Numbered from the stretch's first letter, positions 53,351-62,757 are shown. The stretch: 64,000 bases of DNA from an uncultured Lachnospiraceae bacterium (GCA_910583605.1 CAJTXN010000014.1:4759-68758); one strand, 5' to 3'. A program made the numbers and translations. Notes: generated by a model from the letters alone, not told the origin.

Positions 53351-54082
53351 ATGAGTACAAGTGCAGTAAATCAGGCAGCTGAGAACAGTGGAGTATCTGC
53401 TTATTCAGAAACTAAAAGAAAAAATCAGGTAAACGGAAAGACTATTGGGAAACCGGAACTGAGCGAAAAGGCACAGAAATATTATGAAAAACTGAAAAAG
53501 AAGTTTGGGAATATGGATTTTATTCTGGTCAGCGCCGATATGAAAGAACAGGCGGAAGCCAATGCATCGAAATATGCCCAGGCCAACCGGACCGTGGTTC
53601 TGATCGATGAAGATAAGATTGAGCGTATGGCAGAAGATGAGTCCTATCGTAAAAAATATGAAGGAATCATAAGCGGTGCGGCTTCGCAGATTGAACAGAT
53701 GAAAAACGGACTGACCAATAAACAGGGCGTAAAAACATTTGGAATTAAGATTGATGATGGAGGTAATGCTTCCTTCTTTGCAGTCATTGATAAATCTCTG
53801 GCGGCACAAAGAAAACGAATCGAAGAGAAAGCCGAACAAAAAGCTGATGAGAAAAAGAAATCCGAGAAACAGGCCAGAGAGGAGAAACTGGAAGAAATCC
53901 GTGCTGGACGGGGGCAGAACGGAGAACGCATTTCCGGCGAAGAAGATCTGGTTACCGTAACGGCAGGATCGGTTGAGGAATTAATGAAGAAAATCAATAA
54001 TGAATTATATGCAAGTCTGAGCGATACAGTACAGACGGATGCAGAAAAACAGATTGGCCAGCATTTCGATTTCAGGGGATAG
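53351..54082 (+). CDS. DUF6033-like protein
   Basis: A 243-residue protein whose middle block (KAQKYYEKLKKKFGNMDFIL, VSADMKEQAEANASKYA, TVVLIDEDKIERMAED) matches what I recall as DUF6033, an uncharacterised Lachnospiraceae family. A Lys/Glu coiled coil (about 160-190) and a short C-terminal amphipathic part (DLVTVTAGSVEELMKKINNE) follow. GGAGG lies eight bases before the ATG. It ends the sigma-factor cluster at a strong terminator. Confidence 0.7.
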   Translation: MSTSAVNQAAENSGVSAYSETKRKNQVNGKTIGKPELSEKAQKYYEKLKKKFGNMDFILVSADMKEQAEANASKYAQANRTVVLIDEDKIERMAEDESYRKKYEGIISGAASQIEQMKNGLTNKQGVKTFGIKIDDGGNASFFAVIDKSLAAQRKRIEEKAEQKADEKKKSEKQAREEKLEEIRAGRGQNGERISGEEDLVTVTAGSVEELMKKINNELYASLSDTVQTDAEKQIGQHFDFRG

Positions 54083-54133
54083 AGAGAGAATTTGGATATC
54101 GGGCTGCTGAAATATGCATATAAGAGGACTGAT

Positions 54134-54180
54134 ATAAAATAAACCGGTAGGTATTAGGCGGACTGCCGGTTTATTTTATA
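54134..54180. terminator. Terminator of the sigma-factor cluster, boundary to the accessory region
   Basis: A 17-bp stem, 54134-54150 with 54163-54179, has a G-U pair and a 12-base loop with AT-rich flanks that work in both directions. The truncated MATE gene begins just beyond it. Confidence 0.85.
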
Positions 54181-54244
54181 TCCGACCTCCGTTTTTAGAC
54201 TATTCGTTATCAACTCCAATGCCGCAACCCAGGGAAACGCAGCA

Positions 54245-55477
54245 TTGACAGCAGCATTTCCGGTACAGATTCTGATTATTGCCGTTGGTGTTGGTACAGG
54301 CGTTGGGATTAATGCCCTGCTGTCTGGAAAACTCGGTGAAAAGGACAATAAAACCGCCAGCCGTGTAGCAGGAAATGGGATTTTTCTGGCTATGGTGATC
54401 TATATGGTCTTTTTAATGTTTGGATTATTTCTGGCGAAACCATATATGCAGTTGATGTCAGGTGATCCGATTGTGGTCAGCATGGGTACAGAATATCTTC
54501 GTATCTGCTGCTGTTTTTCCATGGGAGCAGTGGGATTTACGGTATACGAGCGTTTTTTACAGGCAACCGGAAAAACCGTGCATTCTATGGCGGCACAGAT
54601 TGCGGGTGCAGTCTGTAATATCATACTGGATTATGTTTTTGTTATGGTGTTCGGCTGGGGAGCTGCCGGTGCAGCATGGGCGACGGTTATTGGGCAGATT
54701 CTGTCCCTGTTTGCCGCGATGGCGCTGCATTATCGTTTAAATAAAGAAATAGATGGAAGTTTTCATTTTATAAAGCCGTCCGGAAAAATCATCAGAACCA
54801 TTTATAAGATTGGCGTTCCTGCTGCGATTATGCAGGCGTTGCTTGCAGTTATGATGTTTGTGGTATTGCAGATTTTTAAGGTAATTGATGATGGGACTAC
54901 TATGATTCTAATGATCAATACCTATGGCATTTATTATAAAATTATGCAGACAGCCCTTTTTGCCGGATTTGGACTGAGCAATACGCTGATTACAATTGTG
55001 TCATATAATTATGGAAGGCAGGATAAGCAGAGGCTGAAGCAGGTGATTCGATTTGGAATTGTGAATTCGGTCATTGTGGCAGCAGTGATTATGCTTCTGT
55101 TTCAAGTGTTTGCTGCACCTATATCGGACCTGTTTGGTTTATCACTTCCTGAACAGTCTGCGGATGGAATCCGCAAAGAAGATATTTTGTCTACCTGCGA
55201 AACGGCGATGCATATTGCAACTCTTGGTTATATTTTTATGAGTATCAGCGTTTCCGTTCAGGGCATCCTGCAGGGATTCCGAAATATCTACAAACCGATT
55301 GTAATCTCATTATTAAGGCTGATTGTATTTGTTGTTCCTTTTGCCGTTTTATTCTGTATGAGTAAATATGTAACAACTATATTCTGGCTGACATTTGTGA
55401 TTGCAGAAATGTTAACTGCAGGTGTAGCACTATTCTTTTTAAAAGATTCGACGCAAAAAGCATTTATAACGTTGTAA
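54245..55477 (+). pseudogene. MATE-family multidrug efflux transporter, 5'-truncated
   Basis: 410 residues of a MATE transporter, a Na+ or H+ antiporter exporting cationic drugs. The frame is open upstream to about 54191, but that part (LFVINSNAATQGNAAL) does not resemble the first helix; the family pattern starts at LTAAFPVQILIIAVGVGTGVGINALLSGKLGEKD. About 40 residues including the first transmembrane helix and the start codon are missing. The remaining 11 or so helices and the C terminus look intact. Only a TTG at 54245 could start translation, without a good ribosome binding site. Loss of the 5' end coincides with the border of the accessory region. Confidence 0.7.
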
Positions 55478-55503
55478 AGAATCAAATATTTATGAATCCC
55501 TTC

Positions 55504-55532
55504 TTGACAAATAAAAAAAAGAATGTTATATT
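55504..55532 (+). promoter_or_regulatory. tetR promoter
   Basis: TTGACA at 55504-55509 and TATATT at 55527-55532 are 17 bases apart. Confidence 0.75.
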
Positions 55533-55560
55533 AAAAACGGTGTTATGAAACGCTGTTTTT
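55533..55560. promoter_or_regulatory. Palindromic operator of the TetR-family regulator
   Basis: AAAAACGGTGTT (55533-55544) and AACGCTGTTTTT (55549-55560) form an inverted repeat with 10 of 12 matches around ATGA. It begins at the base after the -10 box and covers the transcription start, as expected for autorepression. Confidence 0.75.
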
Positions 55561-55583
55561 AATTCCGTGCAAGAGGTGAGTTT

Positions 55584-56201
55584 ATGGCAAAACAGATTGA
55601 AGGCGTATATGAACGGATTTTGGAGTGTGCAAAACAGGAGTTTCTGGAAAAAGGCTATCTGGATGCTTCCCTGCGTACAATCGCCTTGAAAGCAGGAACC
55701 AGTACAAACTCCATATATGTCCGTTTTCAGGATAAGGAAGGATTATTTGAAGCGCTTGTTGGCCGGCAGTATTCGTATTTTATGGATTGCTTTTGTAAGG
55801 CACAAGCTGATTTTGCCGGATTGCCGCCAGAATCTCAGCCGGAACATCTGAGCAGTATTTCGGGCTGGTGTATGATGGAAATGTTGTTGTATGCCTATGA
55901 ACATTTAGATGAGTTTCAATTGATTCTTACCTGCTCCGAGGGGACCCGCTTTTCAGGAATGATTGATGAAATGGTAGAGATTGAATCTAAAGGTACTCAT
56001 GATTATCTTGCTGTATTAAGGCAGCTGGGAAGACCGGCTCCGCCAATTGACCCGAAGCTGGAGCATATCCTGATTACTGGTATGTTCAATGCCTATTTTG
56101 AGTTGATAATCCATGAAATGCCGCTGGATCAGGCAAAGGCTTATCTGGAGGAACTGCGGTCATTCTACACGGCGGGATGGATGAAAATTATGGGCCAATA
56201 A
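55584..56201 (+). CDS. TetR/AcrR-family transcriptional regulator
   Basis: A 205-residue repressor. The N-terminal helix-turn-helix (ILECAKQEFLEKGYLDASLRTIALKAGTSTNSIYVRFQDKEGLFEALV) is canonical. The C-terminal ligand domain begins near residue 60 and is unassigned. It is transcribed from its own promoter with an adjoining operator and sits between a MATE pump and an ABC exporter, so a role in drug-efflux control is likely. Confidence 0.9.
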   Translation: MAKQIEGVYERILECAKQEFLEKGYLDASLRTIALKAGTSTNSIYVRFQDKEGLFEALVGRQYSYFMDCFCKAQADFAGLPPESQPEHLSSISGWCMMEMLLYAYEHLDEFQLILTCSEGTRFSGMIDEMVEIESKGTHDYLAVLRQLGRPAPPIDPKLEHILITGMFNAYFELIIHEMPLDQAKAYLEELRSFYTAGWMKIMGQ

Positions 56202-56232
56202 AAGAAAGTTACAGCAGATTCTGTTATTCATT

Positions 56233-56271
56233 ACAATAGAAAACTCGCATGGCGTGTTTTCTATTGTTTTT
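56233..56271 (+). terminator. Terminator after tetR
   Basis: A perfect 12-bp stem, 56233-56244 with 56256-56267, has an 11-base loop and a T run to 56271. Confidence 0.85.
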
Positions 56272-56280
56272 AGACAATGG

Positions 56281-56298
56281 TTAGTTAATGCTAACTAA
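56281..56298. promoter_or_regulatory. Palindromic operator upstream of the ABC exporter genes
   Basis: TTAGTTA-ATGC-TAACTAA is a perfect 7+7 palindrome, 49 bases before the first ABC gene. The form resembles MarR-type sites, and a truncated marR-like gene lies downstream of the pair. The binding protein is inferred. Confidence 0.6.
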
Positions 56299-56346
56299 AG
56301 ATACAATAGACTAACCGTTCAAATCTTATTAGAAGGAGAATTCAAA

Positions 56347-58122
56347 GTGAAAAAAAACAAAAATCTTTCAGAGCTTATGAGCTATGCAGGCAGGTACAAA
56401 TACCTTACCTGTTTATCGCTTGTTTTATCGGTTATCAGCGCATTTTTTGCGTTGTTGCCATTCGTATTTATTTTTCTTATCATAAGGGAAGTGATAGAAA
56501 CTGCTCCCAATTATTCAGAAGCAGTGAATATTGTTCAGAACGGCTGGATGGCAGTGCTGTCTGCCCTGATTTCCATAGTTGTTTATATAGGAGCTCTGAT
56601 GTGTTCCCATCTGTCGGCATTCCGTATTGCAGGAAATCTGCGTAAGACACTGATGGCGCATATCACAAAGCTGCCGCTTGGATTTATTGGAGAAATGGGC
56701 AGTGGTAAAATCCGCCGGATTGTCAATGAAAGCAGTGCAGCAACCGAAACCTATCTTGCCCATCAGCTGCCGGATATGGCGGGCGCAATCGCTACACCGC
56801 TTGGCATGATTGTTATGCTGTTCCTGTTTGACTGGAGGTTTGGGCTGATCTGCCTTGTACCGGTTGTTCTTGGTTTTGCGGCCATGTTTCAAATGGCGGG
56901 GCCAAAAATGGAGGATGATATGAAAAATTATCAGAATGCATTGGCCGACATGAATAACGAGGCTGTGGAATACGTGCGCGGAGTTCCTGTAGTAAAAACC
57001 TTTGGCCAGACGGTACATACTTTCAAACGGTTTAAAGGCTCCATAGACAGCTATTATAAATTCTGTATCGCTTATTGCAAAAAGTGCCGTATGCCAATGC
57101 TGTTTTACACCGTTTGCATTAACAGTGCATTTGCATTTCTGATCACGTTGGCGCTGATTTTAACAGGTGGTGGAGCTGTAACACGATCCATTCTGCTCAG
57201 CCTTATTTTCTATGTGATATTTACACCTGTGATTGCAACCTCCATGTCAAAGGTTTTGTTTATGAGTGAAAACGGAATGGTTGTAAATGACGCATTGACC
57301 CGCATTCACTCGATTTTGGATATGCAGCCTTTATCAGAGCCACAGAATGCAGAACATCCAATGAATCCTTCGGTGGAATTTAAGAATGTTTCCTTTCGCT
57401 ACAGCGGGGCGCAGACAGATGCCATACACAATATTTCTTTTCAGGTACAGCCCGGAGAAACGGTTGCTTTCGTAGGACCTTCCGGCGGCGGAAAAACCAC
57501 TGCTGCGGAACTGATTTCCCGTTCCTTTGATGTGAACAGCGGTGAAATCAAAGTTGACGGTGTAAATGTAAAGAATATCAGAAAATCGGAGCTGATGGAA
57601 ACAGTTTCTTACGTATTTCAGGACAGCAGGCTCTTAAAAACCTCTGTTTTTGAAAATGTAAGGCTGGCAAAACCAAACGCTTCCCGCCAGGAAGTAGAAA
57701 ATGCCCTTCATAGGGCGCAGTGTGACGATATCCTTGCAAAGCTGCCGGATGGAATGGATACTGTAATCGGAACCAAAGGCGTATATTTATCCGGCGGCGA
57801 GCAGCAGAGGATTGCCATCGCCCGCGTAATACTGAAAGATTCACCTATTATTATTCTGGATGAGGCAACTGCTTTTGCTGATCCGGAAAATGAGTCCCTT
57901 GTGCAGAGAGCTTTTGAGGATTTGTCTAAGGATAAGACGGTTATTATGATTGCACACCGTTTATCAACGGTTAGAAATGCAGACAGAATTTATGTATTAA
58001 AGGATGGAAGAGTAGCAGAATACGGTACACATGAAGCGCTTGCAGAGAAGAAGGGTCTGTATGCAAAAATGTGGAAGGATTATCAGACTTCTGTCAGATG
58101 GAAAGTAGGAGGTGCAGGATGA
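56347..58122 (+). CDS. ABC exporter subunit 1 (membrane-ATPase fusion)
   Basis: A 591-residue half-transporter. Six membrane helices span about residues 15-310. The nucleotide-binding domain has Walker A GPSGGGKTT at about 377, signature LSGGEQQR at about 480, Walker B IIILDEATAFADPE and the H-loop AHRLST. Overlap of four bases (ATGA) with the next gene implies a heterodimer. Such pairs export drugs, peptides or siderophore-like compounds; the substrate is unknown. The presence of TetR and MarR-type genes favours drug export. Confidence 0.9.
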   Translation: MKKNKNLSELMSYAGRYKYLTCLSLVLSVISAFFALLPFVFIFLIIREVIETAPNYSEAVNIVQNGWMAVLSALISIVVYIGALMCSHLSAFRIAGNLRKTLMAHITKLPLGFIGEMGSGKIRRIVNESSAATETYLAHQLPDMAGAIATPLGMIVMLFLFDWRFGLICLVPVVLGFAAMFQMAGPKMEDDMKNYQNALADMNNEAVEYVRGVPVVKTFGQTVHTFKRFKGSIDSYYKFCIAYCKKCRMPMLFYTVCINSAFAFLITLALILTGGGAVTRSILLSLIFYVIFTPVIATSMSKVLFMSENGMVVNDALTRIHSILDMQPLSEPQNAEHPMNPSVEFKNVSFRYSGAQTDAIHNISFQVQPGETVAFVGPSGGGKTTAAELISRSFDVNSGEIKVDGVNVKNIRKSELMETVSYVFQDSRLLKTSVFENVRLAKPNASRQEVENALHRAQCDDILAKLPDGMDTVIGTKGVYLSGGEQQRIAIARVILKDSPIIILDEATAFADPENESLVQRAFEDLSKDKTVIMIAHRLSTVRNADRIYVLKDGRVAEYGTHEALAEKKGLYAKMWKDYQTSVRWKVGGAG

Positions 58123-59852
58123 TAAACAAAATTATGAAAAGGTTTGCGCTTTCAAAAGAAGGCGCCCAGGGACTTGTAAAGGCGATTGCAGCGTGTACAA
58201 TTGCCGATATTGTATTGATGTTTCCGGTGGGACTTTTGTACTATCTGGTAAGTGATTTCCTGGACGGCACAGTACCCAAAAACCACTGTTTGTTATATGG
58301 AATCGGAATAGCCAGTGCGCTTCTTCTGATTTTTTTCTCGGAATTTTGGAAATATAACGCCACGTATTTTTCAACTTATAAAGAATCCGGTGTCTGCAGA
58401 ATCCGTCTCGCAGAGAAGCTGCGTAAACTGCCGCTTTCATTTTTCGGGAAGAAGGACCTTGCAGATCTGACCAATACCATTATGGGGGATGTATCTACAA
58501 CGGAGCAAATGTTCTCGCACTATGTACCGCAGTTTTACGCTTCTGTTATTTCTACATGTTTTGTTGCAGCCAGCCTGTTTTTCTACGATTGGCGGCTGGC
58601 GCTTGCGGCTTTATGGGTTCTGCCGGTTGCGCTGCTGGTTGTGGGTTTTTCCAAGAAAGCGCAGAATTATTTCAGTCGTAAGCAGAATATGGCGCAGATT
58701 GCCGTTCAGGATAGCGTACAGGAGTGTCTGGAAACGGTGCGTGACTTAAAAAGCAATAATGCAGAACAGGAATATCTGAATGGTTTGTATCAAAAGATTG
58801 ACCTGCTGGAAGGACGGCATATCAAGAGCGAGCTTGGCACAGCGTTGTTTGTTGTACCGGCACAGATGCTCCTGAAACTTGGCATCGCTTCCGTAGCGCT
58901 TGTGGGCAGCGTGCTGCTGATCAATGGCACACTCACTCTGATTACATTCTTTTTGTTTCTGATGGTCGTATCGAGAATTTATGAACCAATGGCTTTTTCT
59001 TTGCAGAATCTGGCAGCAATGAATTCTCTCCAGATCAACATTGACCGGATGAATGAAATTGAAAACTGCAAAGAACAGGAGGGTAATAGGAATTTTCAGC
59101 CTAATGGGTATGATATTGTTTTTGAGCAGGCAGGATTTGCTTACAACAAGGATGAAACGGTACTTAAAAATGTATCTTTCACAGCGAAGCAGGGTGAAGT
59201 GACGGCTCTGATCGGCCCGTCCGGAGGCGGGAAATCCACGGCTGCAAAACTGGCTGCAAGATTTTGGGACACAGACAAAGGCCGGATTACCATTGGCGGC
59301 GTAGATGTAACTTCCGTTGATCCGGAACAGCTGTTAACAGCATTTTCAATTGTTTTTCAGGATGTCACACTCTTTCATGACACGGTTATGGAAAATATTC
59401 GAATTGGCAGAAAGGATGCCACGGATGAAGAAGTGATGGCAGCAGCAAGGCTGGCAAACTGTGAGGAATTTATAGAAAAACTTCCGGACAAATGGAACAG
59501 CAGCATTGGAGAAAACGGCAGTGCGCTTTCCGGTGGTGAACGGCAGCGCATTTCCATAGCTCGTGCATTCCTGAAGAACGCTCCCATTATTCTGCTTGAT
59601 GAGGCAACTGCTTCTCTTGACGTAGAAAATGAGACCGCAATTCAGTCGGCACTTTCACGCCTGATAAAGGATAAAACTGTTCTCTTGATTGCACACCGCA
59701 TGCGTACCGTTGCAGGTGCGGATAAAGTTGTTGTACTCTCTGACGGTACTGTAGCGGAACAGGGAGCGCCTGAAAAACTGCTCCATCAAAATGGAATATA
59801 TGCACATATGGTAAAACTGCAGACCGAAAGTCAGGACTGGGCCATTGGATAA
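58119..59852 (+). CDS. ABC exporter subunit 2 (membrane-ATPase fusion)
   Basis: A 577-residue partner of the preceding gene. Six helices lie in the N-terminal 300 residues. Walker A is GPSGGGKST, the signature LSGGERQR, and Walker B IILLDEATASLDVE. Both subunits carry a Glu after Walker B, so both ATPase sites may be active. ATG 58119 is placed by GGAGGTGC just upstream and by the ATGA overlap with the previous stop; the longer frame from 58071 lies inside that gene. Confidence 0.9.
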   Translation: MINKIMKRFALSKEGAQGLVKAIAACTIADIVLMFPVGLLYYLVSDFLDGTVPKNHCLLYGIGIASALLLIFFSEFWKYNATYFSTYKESGVCRIRLAEKLRKLPLSFFGKKDLADLTNTIMGDVSTTEQMFSHYVPQFYASVISTCFVAASLFFYDWRLALAALWVLPVALLVVGFSKKAQNYFSRKQNMAQIAVQDSVQECLETVRDLKSNNAEQEYLNGLYQKIDLLEGRHIKSELGTALFVVPAQMLLKLGIASVALVGSVLLINGTLTLITFFLFLMVVSRIYEPMAFSLQNLAAMNSLQINIDRMNEIENCKEQEGNRNFQPNGYDIVFEQAGFAYNKDETVLKNVSFTAKQGEVTALIGPSGGGKSTAAKLAARFWDTDKGRITIGGVDVTSVDPEQLLTAFSIVFQDVTLFHDTVMENIRIGRKDATDEEVMAAARLANCEEFIEKLPDKWNSSIGENGSALSGGERQRISIARAFLKNAPIILLDEATASLDVENETAIQSALSRLIKDKTVLLIAHRMRTVAGADKVVVLSDGTVAEQGAPEKLLHQNGIYAHMVKLQTESQDWAIG

Positions 59853-59881
59853 AAGATTGTTGATAAGGAGATGATTTACAG

Positions 59882-60151
59882 ATGCCGGATACACCGGAAA
59901 TTTTAAGATTGCGGGTATTACTCTGTTTTTTAAGTGAAGATGAAACAGACTGCACGGTTATGGAAATTGCCCGTACACTCAGAGAAGAACATTATTCCAT
60001 CAGCCGTGCCATTGCCGCGCTGGAAAAGGACGGACTCATCAGTAAAGAACAGCCTCGAATATGTACATGTATTACAGACGTACTTAGAAGTAATTGTGTT
60101 TCGATTGGTTGCACAGTTACGCAGGTAGGTCTGATATGTCTGTGCATATAA
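59882..60151 (+). pseudogene. MarR-like winged-helix regulator, 3'-truncated
   Basis: The first 59 residues fit a winged-helix domain (LRVLLCFLSEDETDCTVMEIARTLREEHYSISRAIAALEKDGLIS). After KEQPR the sequence changes to unrelated, Cys- and Ile-rich codons until the stop, and the wing and dimerisation helices are missing. The start has an AAGGAG site 30 bases after the ABC pair. It was probably the local repressor. The break marks the start of a stretch of gene fragments. Confidence 0.65.
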
Positions 60152-60263
60152 ATCGGTAGGTGTAAGTTGTAATTATGATAGAATGATTGTAATAGCCGAT
60201 GGTTTTAGAAATGCACTGGACATATTATGTTTGGTGCATTTTTTGTTTGGAAAGGAGATATTT

Positions 60264-60497
60264 ATGAAATTAGCAAACGGAACAGCGGTCATTGTCAAGC
60301 CTTATCAGGATGAGGATGCAGAGGAAATTGTCAGTTTGATTATTAGAAATTTTAGAGAAATCAATGTAAAGGACTACGGAGAGAAAGAGATAGAAACACT
60401 TGTTGCCACGCATGACGAAAAGTGGTTTAAAAGCCTGGCAGAATACGCAAATGTGTATGTATTTTGGAATGAAGATAAAATTGTGGGGGTTGGATGA
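60264..60497 (+). pseudogene. GNAT acetyltransferase, N-terminal fragment
   Basis: A 77-residue fragment begins at ATG 60264 after AAAGGAGA. It covers the first half of a GNAT fold (VIVKPYQDEDAEEIVSLIIRNF ... VYVFWNEDKIVGVG) and stops before the acetyl-CoA-binding loop (Q/RxxGxG/A). No continuation is seen downstream, so the rest is deleted. Confidence 0.6.
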
Positions 60498-60566
60498 TGA
60501 ACAAAATTATCGGTTAGAAAAATTTAGAAAACTTAATTAAAATCTGCGGATACAGATATGAACAGT

Positions 60567-60668
60567 AATAGCTAATAGTCATTAGCTAATAGCCATTAGC
60601 TAATAGCTAATAGCTAATAGTCATTAGCTAATAGCCATTAGCTAATAGCTAATAGCTAATAGCTATTA
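60567..60668. repeat. Tandem repeat of palindromic TAGCTAAT units
   Basis: Two exact 42-bp direct repeats (60577-60618 and 60619-60660), flanked by partial units, are themselves built of seven-base AGCTAAT/AGCCATT/AGTCATT units. ATTAGCTAAT is a perfect palindrome and recurs throughout. It lies in a non-coding gap of 228 bases between two gene fragments. Confidence 0.85.
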
Positions 60669-60725
60669 GGATATTCTTTCAAAATGGTACATAAATAATA
60701 GCGATAAAATTAAGGAGTGGCTACA

Positions 60726-60857
60726 ATGATAATCAGAATAATGAAGATTGAAGATTATGAAAAAGTATATGATTTATGGATACACACAGTGGATATGGGG
60801 CTGAATACAACGGATGATTCAAGGGAAGGGATTGGTTTACACCGAATGATGTCATAA
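60726..60857 (+). pseudogene. Second GNAT N-terminal fragment fused out of frame to another gene
   Basis: 43 residues (IRIMKIEDYEKVYDLWIHT, GLNTTDDSREGIG) match the start of a different GNAT protein. After SREGIG the sequence switches to the heme-binding-like fragment described next, in another frame, and stops. Confidence 0.6.
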
Positions 60858-61030
60858 CAGAAGTATTGGAACTGGATAATGAACTGAGAATTACTTTAGT
60901 TGCAGGCGGTTATCCGTTATTTGCCAATGGTAAAATTGCAGGCGGAATCAGCGTAGGAGGAGGAACAGAAGAACAGGATCGTGAAATTGCAGAATATGTG
61001 GTGTCGGTATTTGATAAATTAGTCGGATAA
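60836..61030 (+). pseudogene. GlcG/HbpS-like (DUF336) C-terminal fragment
   Basis: A frame without start codon encodes 64 residues typical of the end of GlcG/HbpS proteins: ITLVAGGYPLFANGKIAGGI, SVGGGTEEQDREIAEYVV. It is joined directly to the GNAT fragment, so a deletion fused two remnants. Confidence 0.65.
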
Positions 61031-61049
61031 AGTATGGATGAAGGATCAT

Positions 61050-61193
61050 ATGAATAATTTCAGCGGGTTTTGTATGTGCAAAAATTTTAACTGTCCATTA
61101 CACCCTGCAAAACATAATAAAAGATGCGCTTTGTGTATCGGTAAAATTTTATAATTGAAAAAAGTACCAAACTGCTTTTTAAAAACCGGATAA
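61050..61193 (+). pseudogene. Cys-rich small protein gene with an internal stop
   Basis: ATG 61050 opens a 34-codon frame with CMCKNFNCPLHP and RCALCIGKIL, then TAA at 61152-61154. The same frame continues LKKVPNCFLKTG to a second TAA at 61191-61193. Small four-to-six-Cys proteins of this layout (CxC ... CxxC ... P-x-CFF end) occur in clostridia, so the first TAA is probably a nonsense mutation. Confidence 0.5.
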
Positions 61194-61252
61194 TAGAAGG
61201 ATTGCCGGAGGCAAATTGCATTGCTGCCGTTGAAATACCTGAAGCATAAAAC

Positions 61253-61295
61253 AAAAGCCCACCGCTTGCCCGATATGGTAAAGCGGTGGGCTTTT
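61253..61295. terminator. Terminator hairpin
   Basis: A perfect 15-bp stem, 61253-61267 with 61281-61295, has A and T runs on either side. It lies in the 539-base gap 61194-61732, where no gene is supported. Confidence 0.8.
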
Positions 61296-61605
61296 GCAAT
61301 CTGCTCTTATATGAAATACCTTGAAGGGATTCCAATGGCAGTCACACAGGTCTGTAAACAGGACAACAAAAAGCAGAGCAAACGTTTCATAGACTTCCTG
61401 CACTGACTGAAAATTTCGCCAAGGCTCCGGACATCAAAGGCTCAGGGAAGTATTTTCAATTTATATTATTAATTAATACTTAAAAGGAATAACAATCTTT
61501 ATTACGCTTAAAATCGTGTAACCCTTGATTTTAGCGGAATTCTATAGTTTGAGAGTAATGTAAAATTGAATGTTTTTTCATCTACTAGTGACATAAAAAC
61601 ATAAT

Positions 61606-61659
61606 AAAAAAGGAACAATATCTTGGCCAACAAATGGGTGCCGGATATTGTTCCTTTTT
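61606..61659. terminator. Terminator hairpin downstream of the integrase pseudogene
   Basis: A 16-bp stem (AAAAAGGAACAATATC with its complement at 61644-61659) has a loop of about 21 bases. It is oriented to end minus-strand transcription of the integrase. Confidence 0.8.
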
Positions 61660-61732
61660 AGATATCTCATTAAGATTATATCATTTTACACAGGAAAGGT
61701 CAATGTTTTCAACAACTATCACCAGGACTGGT

Positions 61733-62757
61733 TTATATTTTTTCTATGGCAATTCTTAGCTGTTCAATGTCTTTATGAGTATATATTTTCTCTGTAATAT
61801 CTCCGCCTGATGAATGGCCAAGTAACCGCTTTACAGATACCGGATTTGCACCGGAATTGTTTAACAGGGTGGCAAAGGTATGCCGGCAGTCATGGGGGGT
61901 ATGCTTATCTGTGACACCTGCTGCCGTCAGAGCCTTGTTAAATTCTTTCATGTATGTCTGGTATGATATGTTAATCCACCCTGACTGGCTTCGTATTTTG
62001 ACCATATCAGCGATTTTAGGGTGAATGGGTACTAATCTATGTTTTGACGCTCTTGTCTTAACACCGCCCCGAAAATAGCCTTCCTTCAGGTTGATTTCTT
62101 CCAGGGTGAGCAGTTCGCCAATTCGCCAACCACTGTATATCATTATCAGTATAGTATCCACATATGGAACGGAACCGGCAGCAGTCTATAACTGGTTGAT
62201 ATCTTCCGGAGTAAATGGTTCCCCGTGTTCGTCGTCGTCCTCTTTGGTTATCTTACAGAATTTGGAATAATCCTTTTGCACAATATCATATTCCAGCGCA
62301 TAGCGGTACATCTGGTTCAACAGGTTCTTGATATGATCCATGTATGCATGGGATAAATTATAGTTGTCTAATACGGTCTGCAGGTCCAGGGTTCGTAATT
62401 CTGCAAAGGTCCGTTCGTGAAGAGCAGCGCATTTGTTATAGGCTCCTCTTGTAGTAATCATGGAACTTTGCGAGTAGTTCCGCTTGCTGTTTACATACTT
62501 GTATTCATACCACAGGCGGTAGACTTCGGCAAATGACAGGCTACGGCTTTGAATATCGTACGGAGAGCGGTTATATTCGGCTAAGGCTATAATGCCTCAT
62601 TCCGGTCGGAAAACCGCCCCAAAACGTCAAATACGGGGTAGTTTCTGTCGTCCATCCTGGTATTAACTCTTACCTCATATGGCTGGCGCCTCCGGCCGGA
62701 CAGTTTCACAACGGTACCATACCCGTTCCGGTTCCTTAAGGGTCTACCTTTTGGCAT
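61733..62757 (-). pseudogene. Tyrosine integrase, inactivated by a frameshift and a nonsense mutation
   Basis: Reading the minus strand from ATG 62757 gives an AP2-like arm-binding N terminus (GYGTVVKLSGRRRQPYEVRVN). The frame breaks at about 62586, where one base is missing (GCATTATAGCC for an expected EALIALAEYN frame). The next part (RSPYDIQSRSLSFAEVYRLW ...) runs to QL, where TAG at 62186-62188 replaces a probable Trp codon. The same frame then continues with the catalytic domain: SGWRIGELL, HTPHDCRHTFATLL, LGHSSG and the Tyr in EKIYTHKD. The intact enzyme would be about 341 residues, of the Tn916/ICE type. Confidence 0.88.

Noticed and set aside
60567..60668. CRISPR array
   Set aside because: The repeats are contiguous without unique spacers and no cas genes are near.
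61221..61406. 61-codon ORF on plus
   Set aside because: It crosses a strong terminator hairpin, has no ribosome binding site and resembles no family.
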